64,000 nt of DNA from CAVPTL01 sp963727235. Lineage in GTDB: Bacteria > Actinomycetota > Thermoleophilia > Gaiellales > JAICJC01. The position numbers and the translations under genes were made by a program. The notes under the pieces are model-generated. The model saw nothing but the letters and a program-made list of their open reading frames with translations, searched no databases and was not told the DNA's origin. Shown here in pieces: positions 43,771-52,313 of this stretch (its first letter is position 1; the number at the start of each line of letters is the position of its first letter). Location of the stretch: contig CAVSFZ010000011.1 in NCBI GenBank assembly GCA_963727235.1, positions 1 to 64,000 on the forward strand, read 5' to 3'.

Positions 43771-44445
43771 TTGGCGCAGACGTGGGCGATCGTGGTGGCT
43801 GCGGGAGAGGGCAAGCGGTTTGGTGCCGACCGGCCCAAGGCTTTCGTCGGTTTCCAGGGCGACGTGTTGCTGAAGCGGGCGATTTCCCTGATCGAGGATC
43901 ACGACGACGTCCACCGGATGGTGTTGGTGGTACCGGCGGGGTGGGAGGACCCGGCCCAGCTGCTGGCCGATCAGATGGTGGCGGGCAAGGTCGCGAGTGT
44001 GATCCCAGGCGGCGCCACCAGGGCCGAATCGGTGGCGGCCGGCTTGGCGGAGCTGCCCGAAACGGCAGACCTGGTGCTGGTGCACGATGCCGCGCGGCCG
44101 CTGGCCTCTCACGATCTGGTCACGCGCGTGCTGGCGGCACTCACCGATGCTGATGGAGCCGTGCCCGGCCTGCCGGTGGCCGACACGATCAAGCGCACCG
44201 CCGGCGAGGCGGTCTGCTCCACGCTCGAGCGCGACGGTCTTATCGCCGTGCAGACACCACAGGGATTTCGGGCCGACTGTCTGCGGCGCGCCTACGATCG
44301 GCCTCTGGCGGAGCTGCAAGCCGCCACCGACTGCTCGTCCCTGCTCGAGAATGCGGGCATGCGAGTTGTGTGGGTTGCGGGTGAGCGGGCGAATCTCAAG
44401 ATCACCGAGCCGGACGACTTGCGTGTGGCCGAGGCCCTGGCGTGA
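43771..44445 (+). CDS. ispD: 2-C-methyl-D-erythritol 4-phosphate cytidylyltransferase
   Basis: A 224-residue enzyme of the MEP isoprenoid pathway, forming CDP-methylerythritol from MEP and CTP. The nucleotide-binding loop VVAAGEGKRFGADRPKAF lies near residues 8-25, VHDAARPLAS near 105, and VQTPQGF near 158, all as expected. The start is TTG 43771, immediately after the stop of the PIN/TRAM gene, so translation is likely coupled. It overlaps ispF as GTGA. Confidence 0.95.
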   Translation: MAQTWAIVVAAGEGKRFGADRPKAFVGFQGDVLLKRAISLIEDHDDVHRMVLVVPAGWEDPAQLLADQMVAGKVASVIPGGATRAESVAAGLAELPETADLVLVHDAARPLASHDLVTRVLAALTDADGAVPGLPVADTIKRTAGEAVCSTLERDGLIAVQTPQGFRADCLRRAYDRPLAELQAATDCSSLLENAGMRVVWVAGERANLKITEPDDLRVAEALA

Positions 44446-44927
44446 GCGACGATCTCCGAGTCGGTATCGGCTTCGACGCCCACGCCTTCGCGGAGGGGCG
44501 TGCATTGGTGCTGGCCGGGGTGGCGATCCCCGGCGCCCGCGGCCTGGTCGGGCACTCCGACGCCGACCTCGTATGCCACGCCGTCACCGACGCGCTGCTC
44601 GGAGCTGCGGGCGGCGAGGACATCGGGGCGCTGTTTCCCTCCGACGATCCGGCGCTCGAGGGTGCCTCGTCGCTGGAGCTCCTGAGAATCGCGTGGGCGG
44701 CCCTGGAAGCGCAGGGCTGGCAGATCCGAAACGTCGACGCGATCGTGATCATGCAGGCCCCCAAGCTTGCCCCTCACCGCGACGCCATGCGATCGGCGCT
44801 GGCTGAGGCGCTCGGAGTGGAGGTCGCACGGGTGACGGTGCGGGCCTCGACCACCGATCACCTGGGCTTCGCCGGGCGGGGTGAGGGAGCGGCCTGCCAC
44901 GCGGTCGCGCTCCTGGGGCGGTCGTGA
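44442..44927 (+). CDS. ispF: 2-C-methyl-D-erythritol 2,4-cyclodiphosphate synthase
   Basis: A 161-residue trimeric enzyme closing CDP-ME 2-phosphate into the cyclodiphosphate. Zinc ligands are Asp12 and His14 in GFDAHAF and His46 in CHAVTDALLGA. DIGALFPSDDP near 66 and TTDHLGFAGRGEG near 134 are the other family motifs. It starts at GTG 44442. Separate ispD and ispF genes, not a fusion, are present, tightly coupled by overlaps on both sides. Confidence 0.95.
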   Translation: MSDDLRVGIGFDAHAFAEGRALVLAGVAIPGARGLVGHSDADLVCHAVTDALLGAAGGEDIGALFPSDDPALEGASSLELLRIAWAALEAQGWQIRNVDAIVIMQAPKLAPHRDAMRSALAEALGVEVARVTVRASTTDHLGFAGRGEGAACHAVALLGRS

Positions 44928-45625
44928 CCGCTACCAGCGTCGTGTCATTTGATCTCGACGAGACGCTGTGGGAGTTCCTGCCGATGATGGACGGCGCCCT
45001 GCGGGAGACGCTGGCCGCATTGGAGCAGCGCAGGCCGGATCTCCGCGGCGCGGTCGACGTGGCCGAGCTTCACCGCGTCCGGGCGCAGGTGGCGGCTGAG
45101 CAGCGCGGCAGCTTCGAGGACCTCCGCCGGGAGTCGTTTCGCCGGGTGCTCGCCGACCGCGGTGTGGTCGAGGAGGGACTGCCCGAGTGGATGGTGGCCA
45201 CCTGGATGGACGCGCGCGTGACCAGTGTCGTCCTGCATCCCGACGTGGAGCCGGCGCTGTCACAGCTGTCCGGGGCCGGCCACGTGCTGGGGGCAATCAC
45301 CAACGGCAACTTTCCGGTCGACCGGCTGCCGCTGGCCGAGACGTTCGCGTTCATCGTTCACGCCGAGCGTGTGGGCGAGCCGAAGCCGGCGGCCGATGCC
45401 TTCCTGCACGCGGTTGAGCTGTCCGGAGGCGACCCCGCCAGGTGGGTGCACGTGGGCGACGACGTCGACACCGACATCCGCGGTGCTCAGGCGATGGGGA
45501 TGCAGGCGGTGTGGATCAACCGAAACGGCGCTGAACTGCCCGCCGACGTCGAACCGGACGCCGAGCTGGCCTCACTTGACGGTCTGGTGGCCGTGGTGGA
45601 GCGGCTGCTCAACCCGGTTCACTGA
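44924..45625 (+). CDS. HAD-family hydrolase
   Basis: A 233-residue haloacid dehalogenase-like phosphatase. Motif I DLDET has the nucleophile Asp10 and Asp12, motif II is AITNGN near 125, motif III the Lys in GEPKPAADAF near 147, and motif IV GDDVDTDIRGA near 171. A helical cap of about 90 residues follows motif I, as in the YjjG/phosphoglycolate phosphatase group. It starts at GTG 44924, overlapping ispF as GTGA. The substrate is unknown. Confidence 0.88.
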   Translation: MTATSVVSFDLDETLWEFLPMMDGALRETLAALEQRRPDLRGAVDVAELHRVRAQVAAEQRGSFEDLRRESFRRVLADRGVVEEGLPEWMVATWMDARVTSVVLHPDVEPALSQLSGAGHVLGAITNGNFPVDRLPLAETFAFIVHAERVGEPKPAADAFLHAVELSGGDPARWVHVGDDVDTDIRGAQAMGMQAVWINRNGAELPADVEPDAELASLDGLVAVVERLLNPVH

Positions 45626-45706
45626 AGCAGAATGCGACCTGGTGACGATCCGGTCAGAACGAGGAGCGGATCGGGCAGAATCTCGGCGCCCAGCGCCTCA
45701 GATACC

Positions 45707-45737
45707 GTGAATAACGGTGCCAGGCACCGTTATTCAC
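45707..45737. repeat. Dispersed palindrome copy 7 (AACG arm)
   Basis: A 31-bp perfect palindrome, same as copy 4. It lies between the convergent HAD hydrolase and membrane sensor genes and supplies the TGA stop of the latter (45736-45734). Confidence 0.95.
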
Positions 45738-46891
45738 CGTGGCGCCGTGTGTGTTTCGACCGTGCGCAGCCACAGCGAGGCCTGGCTTGGCTGGAGCGTC
45801 TCCGTGACCACGCCGAGCACCTCGGTCTGCAGCGCGTCCAGGTCGATCTGTTGGCGGAGGCGACCGCTGAAGGCGTCGAGCGTGACAGCGGCGTCGTACT
45901 TTCGGCGATAGAAGCGGTGATCGACGGTGCGCTGGATCCGGGATCGGAGCGGCTGGAACGCTGCCGCCACCAGGAGCGTCGAGAGCGTCACCGCGAGCGC
46001 ACCGGATTGACCGGTGACGGAGCGGAAGGTCCAGCCGAGCAGGGCGACACCGCAGAGGTACAGCGCAGCCAGAGCCGCAATCAATGCGGCGTAGACGACC
46101 GTTCGCCGGATGATCACGTCGATCTCGTACAGCCGGTAGCGGAGCATCGCGAGCCCTGTGGCAACCGGGATGATCGAGGTGCCGATCAGGAAGATCACAT
46201 TGCTGTAGTCATGGCCGGTGGCCTGGTAGGCGGCGAACACCACCACGATCACCGCGAGCACGGTCATGATCGCGGCTGCAAACCACTTGAGCTGTTGGCG
46301 TTCGATCCCTCGCGACCGCCGGAATCGCAGCGCCACGCAGGCGATGCCGGCGAAGAAGCTCCCCATCAGGAACAGACCGGAGACCTCGTAGAGGGCGCCG
46401 ATCACACTGCCGGCCGCCCCCTTGACCAACAGCGGGTTGTGGTAGCCGGCCAGCGGGGCTTCCAGCGGGTAGTCGACGAACGCCTCGGAGAGACCGAGCG
46501 CGGCACCCGCCACCGCCATCCCCACCACGAATCGCCAGCGACGCGTCAGCGGTTGCCCGTTGGGGAACAGCAGCAGCACCAGCGTGACGACCAGGATGAA
46601 CAGCGAGTCGAGTGCCGGTGAGCCCAGCCAGAGGGCGGCTTTCGGGTATGGCAATGAGCCGGGATCTGCGAGCAGCGAGTGCACGGCGTACTGCTCGGCG
46701 AAGATGTTCAGGGAGGTGGCGAATCCGATGGCCAGGTAGAGCCACCCGATCGGATTTCGCGGCTGTCGCCTTGCAACTGCGGCACCCATGACGGCGTACG
46801 CGAGCAGCACCAAGAGCTCGAACAGTTGGGGGAACAGCGGTTGCGTGGAGCGATCGAGCACGCCCAGCAGCAGCGAGCCCGCGTTCAGCAC
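45734..46891 (-). CDS. Multi-pass membrane protein, sensor-like (kinase-type N-terminal module)
   Basis: A 385-residue membrane protein with about nine hydrophobic segments, the motif RRQPRNPIGWLYL near 42, then YRLYEIDVIIRRTVVY near 254 and HRFYRRKYDAAVTLDAFSGRLRQQIDLDAL near 330. This arrangement matches the N-terminal part of actinobacterial sensor kinases, but no HisKA or ATPase domain follows, as in other short members I recall. Function is unknown. The GTG start lies within the first hydrophobic stretch and the frame is open another 35 codons upstream without a standard start, so the N-terminus is uncertain. Its stop is in palindrome copy 7. Confidence 0.72.
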   Translation of the reverse strand: MLNAGSLLLGVLDRSTQPLFPQLFELLVLLAYAVMGAAVARRQPRNPIGWLYLAIGFATSLNIFAEQYAVHSLLADPGSLPYPKAALWLGSPALDSLFILVVTLVLLLFPNGQPLTRRWRFVVGMAVAGAALGLSEAFVDYPLEAPLAGYHNPLLVKGAAGSVIGALYEVSGLFLMGSFFAGIACVALRFRRSRGIERQQLKWFAAAIMTVLAVIVVVFAAYQATGHDYSNVIFLIGTSIIPVATGLAMLRYRLYEIDVIIRRTVVYAALIAALAALYLCGVALLGWTFRSVTGQSGALAVTLSTLLVAAAFQPLRSRIQRTVDHRFYRRKYDAAVTLDAFSGRLRQQIDLDALQTEVLGVVTETLQPSQASLWLRTVETHTAPR

Positions 46892-47002
46892 CAGTGTCGC
46901 TGCCAGTCCGGCCCCGGCAACGGCGTTCAGGCGTTTGTCGTGGATCGATCCGATCGTTTCGATGGTTCAGTCTGTCAAACGGACCGTCCCGAACTCGTTA
47001 CG

Positions 47003-47035
47003 GTGAATAATTGGTGCCAGGCACCAATTATTCAC
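47003..47035. repeat. Dispersed palindrome copy 8 (AATT arm)
   Basis: A 33-bp perfect palindrome identical to copy 3. It gives the TGA stop (47034-47032) of the secreted phosphoesterase. It stands between that gene and the start region of the membrane sensor gene. Confidence 0.95.
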
Positions 47036-47940
47036 CGTACATGGCGATGCCTGGCACCGCTATGCACCCAGAAGTGGTTCAGCGGGCGGACGCGGGTGGC
47101 CTGGGCGATCGGCTTGAGCCGGAATCCACTCTCGACGGTGCGCAGCAGCGAGTAGGCCGTGCGCGGCTTGCTCAGGACTGCATGATGCCGATGGGACGTG
47201 ATCGCGATCAGCACCGTGCGGCCTCCGTGAACACCGTGGATGCAACAGCCGCTGGAGTCGTTGTGGCCCTCGTCGAAGGTGATGAAGAGCACGCTGTTGT
47301 GCCGGAACTTCCGCGAGTGGGTGATCTTGGGGATCCAATAGCGGAGCCATTTGTCCGACTTGGCGATGCTGCCGGTGTGCATGTTGTGCTGATTGTCCGG
47401 CACCACCAGGCTGAACGCCGCGGGGTGGCGGAGGCTGCGGCGCAGCGATGTGAGCGGGCGGATGTTATGCCTTGCGTGGTGTGAGTGCGTGATCGCCTTG
47501 AAGTAGGCGAATGGGTTGTGGTGGCGGACGTACGATCCCTTATCCCCGCCGACGTAGCCGGCGTGGGGAAGTCCCTGGAAGTACCCGCGCCAGGCGAGGT
47601 GGCGATGTCGCAGCTGGCGCGTCAGAAGCGGGCCGCCGTAACCGGGTTTGCAGCTGTCCGAACTGCACCCGTGCGTGGATCCCGAGATCAGCGCGAGGTA
47701 ATTCGGGAGGCTGGGGTGACTGAGGCTGTAGTACCTCGTCGCCAGGCCGTTTCGGTGAGCGAGCTTGTTCAGGTACGGCGCCTGGGAGTTGCCGAGGATC
47801 TGGCCGCTGCTGTGGTTCTCCAGCACAACCACCCACACATGCTTGAGTCGCGGTGCTGCGGCGGCCGGCGATGCGATCGCCAAGAACAACGCGCAGGTTG
47901 CGATCAATCCGATTGCAGCAGCTTGTAGTCGGGAGCCCAT
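47032..47940 (-). CDS. Secreted phosphoesterase (acid phosphatase type)
   Basis: A 302-residue exported protein with a signal peptide (AAAIGLIATCALFLAIASPAAAA, cleavage near 29). The mature enzyme matches the phosphoesterase (PF04185-type) alkaline-phosphatase fold: metal motif VVVLENHSSGQILG near 37, nucleophile segment LSHPSLPNYLALISG near 73, and FITFDEGHND near 218. It should remove phosphate from extracellular esters. TAGCTT six bases before the ATG suggests a leaderless transcript. The final residues GARHRHVR come from repeat-derived sequence. Confidence 0.82.
   Translation of the reverse strand: MGSRLQAAAIGLIATCALFLAIASPAAAAPRLKHVWVVVLENHSSGQILGNSQAPYLNKLAHRNGLATRYYSLSHPSLPNYLALISGSTHGCSSDSCKPGYGGPLLTRQLRHRHLAWRGYFQGLPHAGYVGGDKGSYVRHHNPFAYFKAITHSHHARHNIRPLTSLRRSLRHPAAFSLVVPDNQHNMHTGSIAKSDKWLRYWIPKITHSRKFRHNSVLFITFDEGHNDSSGCCIHGVHGGRTVLIAITSHRHHAVLSKPRTAYSLLRTVESGFRLKPIAQATRVRPLNHFWVHSGARHRHVR
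47046..47067. repeat. Decayed ninth copy of the palindrome
   Basis: A stretch containing TGCCTGGCACCG and an altered TATGCAC arm, ten bases beyond copy 8. It looks like a degenerate half of the same element with T at the centre. It lies inside the C-terminal codons of the phosphoesterase gene. Confidence 0.5.
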
Positions 47941-48006
47941 TCCCTCAAGCTATCGGCATACCTTGAGATTCCCGTGACGAGTTGTGTAGACGGTGTAAGT
48001 ATCCGA

Positions 48007-50064
48007 TCAATAGATCGGGGCGGGTGTAACCGAGCCTTCATGGCCCAGCAGCGGCAGACCGAAGTTCTGCTCGATGGCGGCGCCGACGCTGTACAGGCTG
48101 TAGAACGCCGATGTCGGCCCGGTCGGCATCCGTGCCGAGATCAGGATCGTCGCCACCTGGCAGGTCTTTGTATTGGCGAGATACACGGTGTGATTCGAGC
48201 AGTCGATGCCCCAGTTGCCCTTGACCTGGGTGGACAGATAGTTCGACTCGTCGAACGTGAACACGATCAGCGTCTGCCCGGCCTGATAGCTCGGAGTGGC
48301 GGTGATCGCCGAGACCACCTGCTGCACGAACCCGTCGCCGACGTTGATGCGGTCGTCGTGAGTCTTGCCGGGCACCACGTTCTCACACACCCCGTTCATC
48401 CAGTGCAGATCGCGGCAGTCATCCGGCGCGATCCACGAGAAGCTGGGCAGGTTGTCGGCCGAGACGTCGTTCCAGAAGTACGGATCGAGGGGTACGTCGT
48501 ACTTGGCACATGTACCGTCCCCACCGGTCTTCGAGCTGAGGTTGGTGTACCAGAACGCCGGATTGTGGCCGTCGCGATAGTACGAGACCTTGCTGGTGTT
48601 GGTGGCGCAGTTGGACGGCATCGACTGGTTGTAGTCGCGCCATGTCAGCCCGGCGCCGTTCATCTGGTGGAAGATGTTGTCCGCGGTGGTGGTGCAGCCC
48701 AGGCAGGTCGAGAACTGGCCGCTGGTGACCGCCTCGTAGTTGGGGAAGCTGGGGTGCGTCTCGCCCGCGGAATCGGTCAGGAACCGGCAGTTGTTGGCGA
48801 GCGCGTGCATCTCGGGTGCGTCGGTGGCGGCGATGAAGTCGGAATAGGTGAGGTTTTCCTCCATCAACACGACCACGTGCTTGTACGGCGCGGTCGAAGC
48901 CGGCAGCAGCCCGCACGGGCCGGAGCCGCCACCGCCGGCGAGGGTTGTGCCGGTGGCGGGTGCGGAGGGGAGGGAGGTGTTGGGTACTGCGTCGTAGGCG
49001 TCGACGGTGTAGGTGTAGGGCGTGGAGGCGGCCAGGCCGGTGTCTTCGAAGCTGGTGGTGGTGCCGGTGAGCGTCGCGATCGTGGTGGTGCCGCGGTAGA
49101 CGTGGTATCCGGCGACGGTGCCGCTGTTGTCGGTGGATGCGTTCCAGGTGATGTGCACGCTGGTGGGGCTGTCTCCGGTGGCGACCACGTTCTGAGGCAC
49201 CGACGGGGCAACCGTGTCGCCTCCGCCACCGCCGGCGAGGGTTGTGCCGGTGGCGGGTGCGGAGGGGAGGGAGGTGTTGGGTACTGCGTCGTAGGCGTCG
49301 ACGGTGTAGGTGTAGGGCGTGGAGGCGGCCAGGCCGGTGTCTTCGAAGCTGGTGGTGGTGCCGGTGAGCGTCGCGATCGTGGTGGTGCCGCGGTAGACGT
49401 GGTATCCGGCGACGGTGCCGCTGTTGTCGGTGGATGCGTTCCAGGTGATGTGCACGCTGGTGGGGCTGTCTCCGGTGGCGACCACGTTCTGAGGCACCGA
49501 CGGGGCAACCGTGTCGCCGCCTCCGCCGCTGGTACCCGTGCTGAGCGTGACGTTATCGAGGTCAAACGACGCGTTCGAGCTCGGCGCAGCGTCGATCACG
49601 TTAATGGTCAGTGAGTCCCCCGCGGTCTTGGTCGTGTAGTTGACCGCCGGGAACGACTGCCATGCCGACGTCGCTGTCACACACTGCTTGGCCGAACCGA
49701 CCGTGGAGCTGCCGCCGGCCGGCACCTCTTTGATCTGGAGACACACGGACTGCCCGGCGGAGACGCTGGAAACGCGGCCGCCGGCCGTGTACGGCGCTCC
49801 CGCCGCGATCGACTTGGCCGGCTTCGAGCTGGTGTAGATGTACATCTGCCCGGTGCCGGATGCGGTCAGACGGGCAGCGTGGCCGCCGCCGTCTCCGGTG
49901 ACCAGCGAGAGCGTGCCGGCGCTTCCGCCCCAGCTCGAGAGGGCGCCTGAGCCCGACCCCTCGAACCCGGGATTTGCAACCAGGTTGGTCGCCGCAGGTG
50001 CCGCCGCGGCACCGATCAGCATGACACTACACACACCAAACACAACCGCAGTAAAAGTGCGCAT
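48007..50064 (-). CDS. Secreted phosphoesterase with jelly-roll and two FN3 domains
   Basis: A 685-residue exported protein. A signal peptide (about 1-26) is followed by a carbohydrate-binding-like jelly-roll (NPGFEGSG start, about 27-180), two FN3 domains (about 185-375) that are identical because of an exact DNA duplication, and a phosphoesterase domain (about 385-685) with VVVLMEENLTYSDF, THPSFPNYEAVTSG and FTFDESNY. It probably binds extracellular polymers and releases phosphate. GGGGAGGG precedes the ATG; TACTGT (minus strand, 50089-50084) is a likely -10, 12 bases from the TGAGA box. Confidence 0.85.
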   Translation of the reverse strand: MRTFTAVVFGVCSVMLIGAAAAPAATNLVANPGFEGSGSGALSSWGGSAGTLSLVTGDGGGHAARLTASGTGQMYIYTSSKPAKSIAAGAPYTAGGRVSSVSAGQSVCLQIKEVPAGGSSTVGSAKQCVTATSAWQSFPAVNYTTKTAGDSLTINVIDAAPSSNASFDLDNVTLSTGTSGGGGDTVAPSVPQNVVATGDSPTSVHITWNASTDNSGTVAGYHVYRGTTTIATLTGTTTSFEDTGLAASTPYTYTVDAYDAVPNTSLPSAPATGTTLAGGGGGDTVAPSVPQNVVATGDSPTSVHITWNASTDNSGTVAGYHVYRGTTTIATLTGTTTSFEDTGLAASTPYTYTVDAYDAVPNTSLPSAPATGTTLAGGGGSGPCGLLPASTAPYKHVVVLMEENLTYSDFIAATDAPEMHALANNCRFLTDSAGETHPSFPNYEAVTSGQFSTCLGCTTTADNIFHQMNGAGLTWRDYNQSMPSNCATNTSKVSYYRDGHNPAFWYTNLSSKTGGDGTCAKYDVPLDPYFWNDVSADNLPSFSWIAPDDCRDLHWMNGVCENVVPGKTHDDRINVGDGFVQQVVSAITATPSYQAGQTLIVFTFDESNYLSTQVKGNWGIDCSNHTVYLANTKTCQVATILISARMPTGPTSAFYSLYSVGAAIEQNFGLPLLGHEGSVTPAPIY
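48926..49518. repeat. Exact tandem duplication of the FN3-coding segment, period 297 bp
   Basis: Bases 48926-49221 are identical, by direct reading, to 49223-49518: 296 matching bases at a 297-base period (99 codons, in frame). It encodes one FN3 domain plus a Gly-rich linker. Complete identity points to recent duplication or gene conversion, and copy number may vary between strains or be miscounted in assembly. Confidence 0.95.
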
Positions 50065-50100
50065 TGGAGCCCTCCCCGCAACTACAGTACAGCGTAGTTT

Positions 50101-50121
50101 ATGAGAATTCTCTGAGAGTTT
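50101..50121. promoter_or_regulatory. TGAGA direct-repeat box A
   Basis: TGAGA at 50102-50106 and 50113-50117, exactly 11 bases apart, followed by GTTT. It lies upstream of the FN3-phosphoesterase start at 50064 and just past the 3' end of the histidine kinase gene. The spacing of one helical turn fits an OmpR-type regulator dimer. Confidence 0.55.
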
Positions 50122-51457
50122 ACAGGGTTACGGGTGCGGTTGGGGGAACCTCGAGCAGCGCCGGCAGCCGAATCGAGAAGCTCGCGCCGTCGATTGTGAG
50201 CGATCCGCCGTGCCGCTCGGCAGTCGATCGCACGAGTCCCAGCCCCAGTCCCGCGCCCTCCCGCCCGGCACTATTGGAGCCGCGCCAGAACCGCGTGGTG
50301 GCCTGGTCGAAGGTCGCGCCGGGGATGCCCGTGCCGGTATCGGTGACGGTCAGCACCACCTCGTCGTGCTCGAGCGCTGCGCTGACGGTGATCAACCCGC
50401 CCTCGGGGCCGTACAGCTTGGCGTTCTCGATCAGGTTGGTGAGGGCGCGCTCGATCGCATCGGCGTCGGCGCGCACATACAACTCGGGATCGAGCGTCAC
50501 CCGCAGCCGCGGGTCGGTCCTGAACCGGTCGAGGATGTCGTCCACCGCCACCGGTTGCGTCGGCTGTGCGGCGGCATCCTCGCGGGCCACCGCGAGCAGC
50601 CGGTCGAGCAGCTGCGCCAGCCGAGCCATGTCGTTCTCGAGGTCGAGAAACGCCTCGGCCTCGGCGTCGGCGCCGTGCCGCGCGAGGTACGCGGCGTTGC
50701 CCCGAAGCGCGGTCAGCGGGGTCCGCATCTCGTGCGAGGCGTCGGCCAGGAACCGCCGCTCCACCTCCCGGGCGCGTTGCAGCGCCTCCAGCATCGCGTT
50801 CAACGCGGTGCCCAGCTGCTCCAGCTCGTCACCGGTGGGCTCGGTCACCACCCGCCGGCTGGGATCGGCGGTGCGCTGCACCTCCATCACCTGGGCGTTC
50901 AAGTTGGTCAACGGCCGAAGCGCCCGGTTGGCCACCAGCAGACACACCCCCGCCGCCACACCGGCTGCGACAATCCCGGCCACGAGGGTCAGCCAGCGGG
51001 CCTGGGAGAGGCCGTCTTCGATCGCGTCGGTCGAGGACGCGACCAACACCGCGCCGTGGGGCTCCAGCGGCTGCATGAACACCCGCAGCTCGTGGCCCTT
51101 GATGTTGATGGTGACGAAGCGAGGCTGCCCGGAGGCGATCACCTGGTTCACCAGCGGGGTAATCGGGGCTTGTCCCGTCCTTTCCCTTGGCGCGATCACC
51201 TCGCCACCGTGATTCACGACTTCGACGCTGGTGCCGATTCCCGCGGGATCTGATTCCAACGCCCTCTGGATCGCTCCGGGATGGGTTTCGGCAATCTCGT
51301 CGACGTCGGCGGCGCGCTGCTGCAGCGTGTGATCGAGCTGCTGGTGCAGCTCGCGGGCAAGCAGCGCCTGGACGCCGATCTCCAGCAGCGCAACCCCGAC
51401 CAGCATCGCCAGCGCCGATGCCAGCGCGATCCGGGTGCGGAGCTTCCAGCGTCTCAT
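50120..51457 (-). CDS. Sensor histidine kinase (OmpR-partner type)
   Basis: A 445-residue membrane kinase. Two membrane segments (about 9-30 and 160-182) enclose an extracytoplasmic sensor of about 130 residues. HAMP linker, HisKA with the phosphorylated His in DASHEMRTPLTALRG near 240, then the ATPase domain with N box NLIENAKLYGPEGG near 353, DTGTGIPG near 380 and GAGLGLGLV near 407. The layout resembles MprB/TcrY kinases. ATG 51457 overlaps the response regulator stop (ATGA), so this is the second gene of the two-component operon. Confidence 0.93.
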   Translation of the reverse strand: MRRWKLRTRIALASALAMLVGVALLEIGVQALLARELHQQLDHTLQQRAADVDEIAETHPGAIQRALESDPAGIGTSVEVVNHGGEVIAPRERTGQAPITPLVNQVIASGQPRFVTINIKGHELRVFMQPLEPHGAVLVASSTDAIEDGLSQARWLTLVAGIVAAGVAAGVCLLVANRALRPLTNLNAQVMEVQRTADPSRRVVTEPTGDELEQLGTALNAMLEALQRAREVERRFLADASHEMRTPLTALRGNAAYLARHGADAEAEAFLDLENDMARLAQLLDRLLAVAREDAAAQPTQPVAVDDILDRFRTDPRLRVTLDPELYVRADADAIERALTNLIENAKLYGPEGGLITVSAALEHDEVVLTVTDTGTGIPGATFDQATTRFWRGSNSAGREGAGLGLGLVRSTAERHGGSLTIDGASFSIRLPALLEVPPTAPVTL

Positions 51458-52116
51458 TGCCGGAGCTGAAAACCGACACCTCTGACCGTGTGGATCAGCG
51501 GCGGATCACCGAGCTTCTGGCGGAGATAGGCGACGTAGCGATCGACCGTGTTTGCCGTCGGAACTCGTCCTTCACCCCACACCGCGGCCAGGGCCTGCTC
51601 GCGGCTGACGACCTCGCCCGCGCGGTTGACCAAGAGCGTCAAGAGGGCGGCCTCGCGTCCGGTCAGCCTGACCTCTCGCCCGCCTCGCGAGGCGGTGCGA
51701 GCGTCCGCGTCCACCGTCAGATCCCCGTACGAGATCCGATTGCGGGTACGGCCGCGCCGGAGCAGAGCGCGCAGACGCGCCTCCAGCTCGTCGGTCGCAA
51801 ACGGCTTGACCAGATAGTCGTCGCCGCCCGCGTCCAGGCCGGCAACCCGGTCGGCGACAGCATCCCGCGCGGTCAGGAACAGAATCGGCACCCGCTGTCC
51901 CTTCTCGCGGAGCCGCCGCGACACGGCCAGCCCGTCCATGCCGGGCATGGCCACATCGAGCACGATCACGTCGGGCACCGAGGCTTCCGCCCGCACCAGC
52001 GCCGTGGCCCCGTCGGAGGCTGCATCGGTCTCGTAGCCCTCGGCTTCCAATGTCCGCACCAGCATGCGCAGGATGGCGGAGTCGTCGTCGACAACGAGGA
52101 CGCGGGGCCGCATCAC
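51454..52116 (-). CDS. OmpR-family response regulator
   Basis: A 220-residue regulator. Receiver domain: acidic residues Asp10-Asp11, phosphoacceptor Asp54 in VLDVAMPGMDG, and Lys in LVKPFATDELEARL near 104. The C-terminal winged helix (about 125-220) has LTGREAALLTLLVNRAGEVVSREQ and the YVAYLRQKLGDPPLIHTVRGVGF wing. It resembles MprA/TcrX regulators, which bind paired direct repeats. Three TGAGA boxes with 11-base periodicity lie nearby and are its likely targets. The upstream gap to the PAP2 gene is 197 bases. Confidence 0.93.
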   Translation of the reverse strand: MMRPRVLVVDDDSAILRMLVRTLEAEGYETDAASDGATALVRAEASVPDVIVLDVAMPGMDGLAVSRRLREKGQRVPILFLTARDAVADRVAGLDAGGDDYLVKPFATDELEARLRALLRRGRTRNRISYGDLTVDADARTASRGGREVRLTGREAALLTLLVNRAGEVVSREQALAAVWGEGRVPTANTVDRYVAYLRQKLGDPPLIHTVRGVGFQLRQ

Positions 52117-52197
52117 GGAGTGATCGTCACGGGGTCATCACCAGCCACAACCATACCGGCAACACGCCTCGGCGGTCGCGTACGGCCCATGGAATGT

Positions 52198-52218
52198 ATG
52201 AGAGATCCTTGAGAGTTT
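52198..52218. promoter_or_regulatory. TGAGA direct-repeat box B
   Basis: TGAGA at 52199-52203 and 52210-52214, 11 bases apart, followed by GTTTG. It lies in the divergent gap between the response regulator and the PAP2 gene. On the minus strand TACATT touches the box; on the plus strand TAGTGT at 52231-52236 is 16 bases beyond. It may control both directions. Confidence 0.55.
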
Positions 52219-52313
52219 GTGTGGCTTGAATAGTGTCAATAGAGGTAACTGTCCCGCAACTTGCCTAACGGCCGTATGCTGTAAACAGACGGTGAACGCG
52301 ACCGGGGAGCGGC

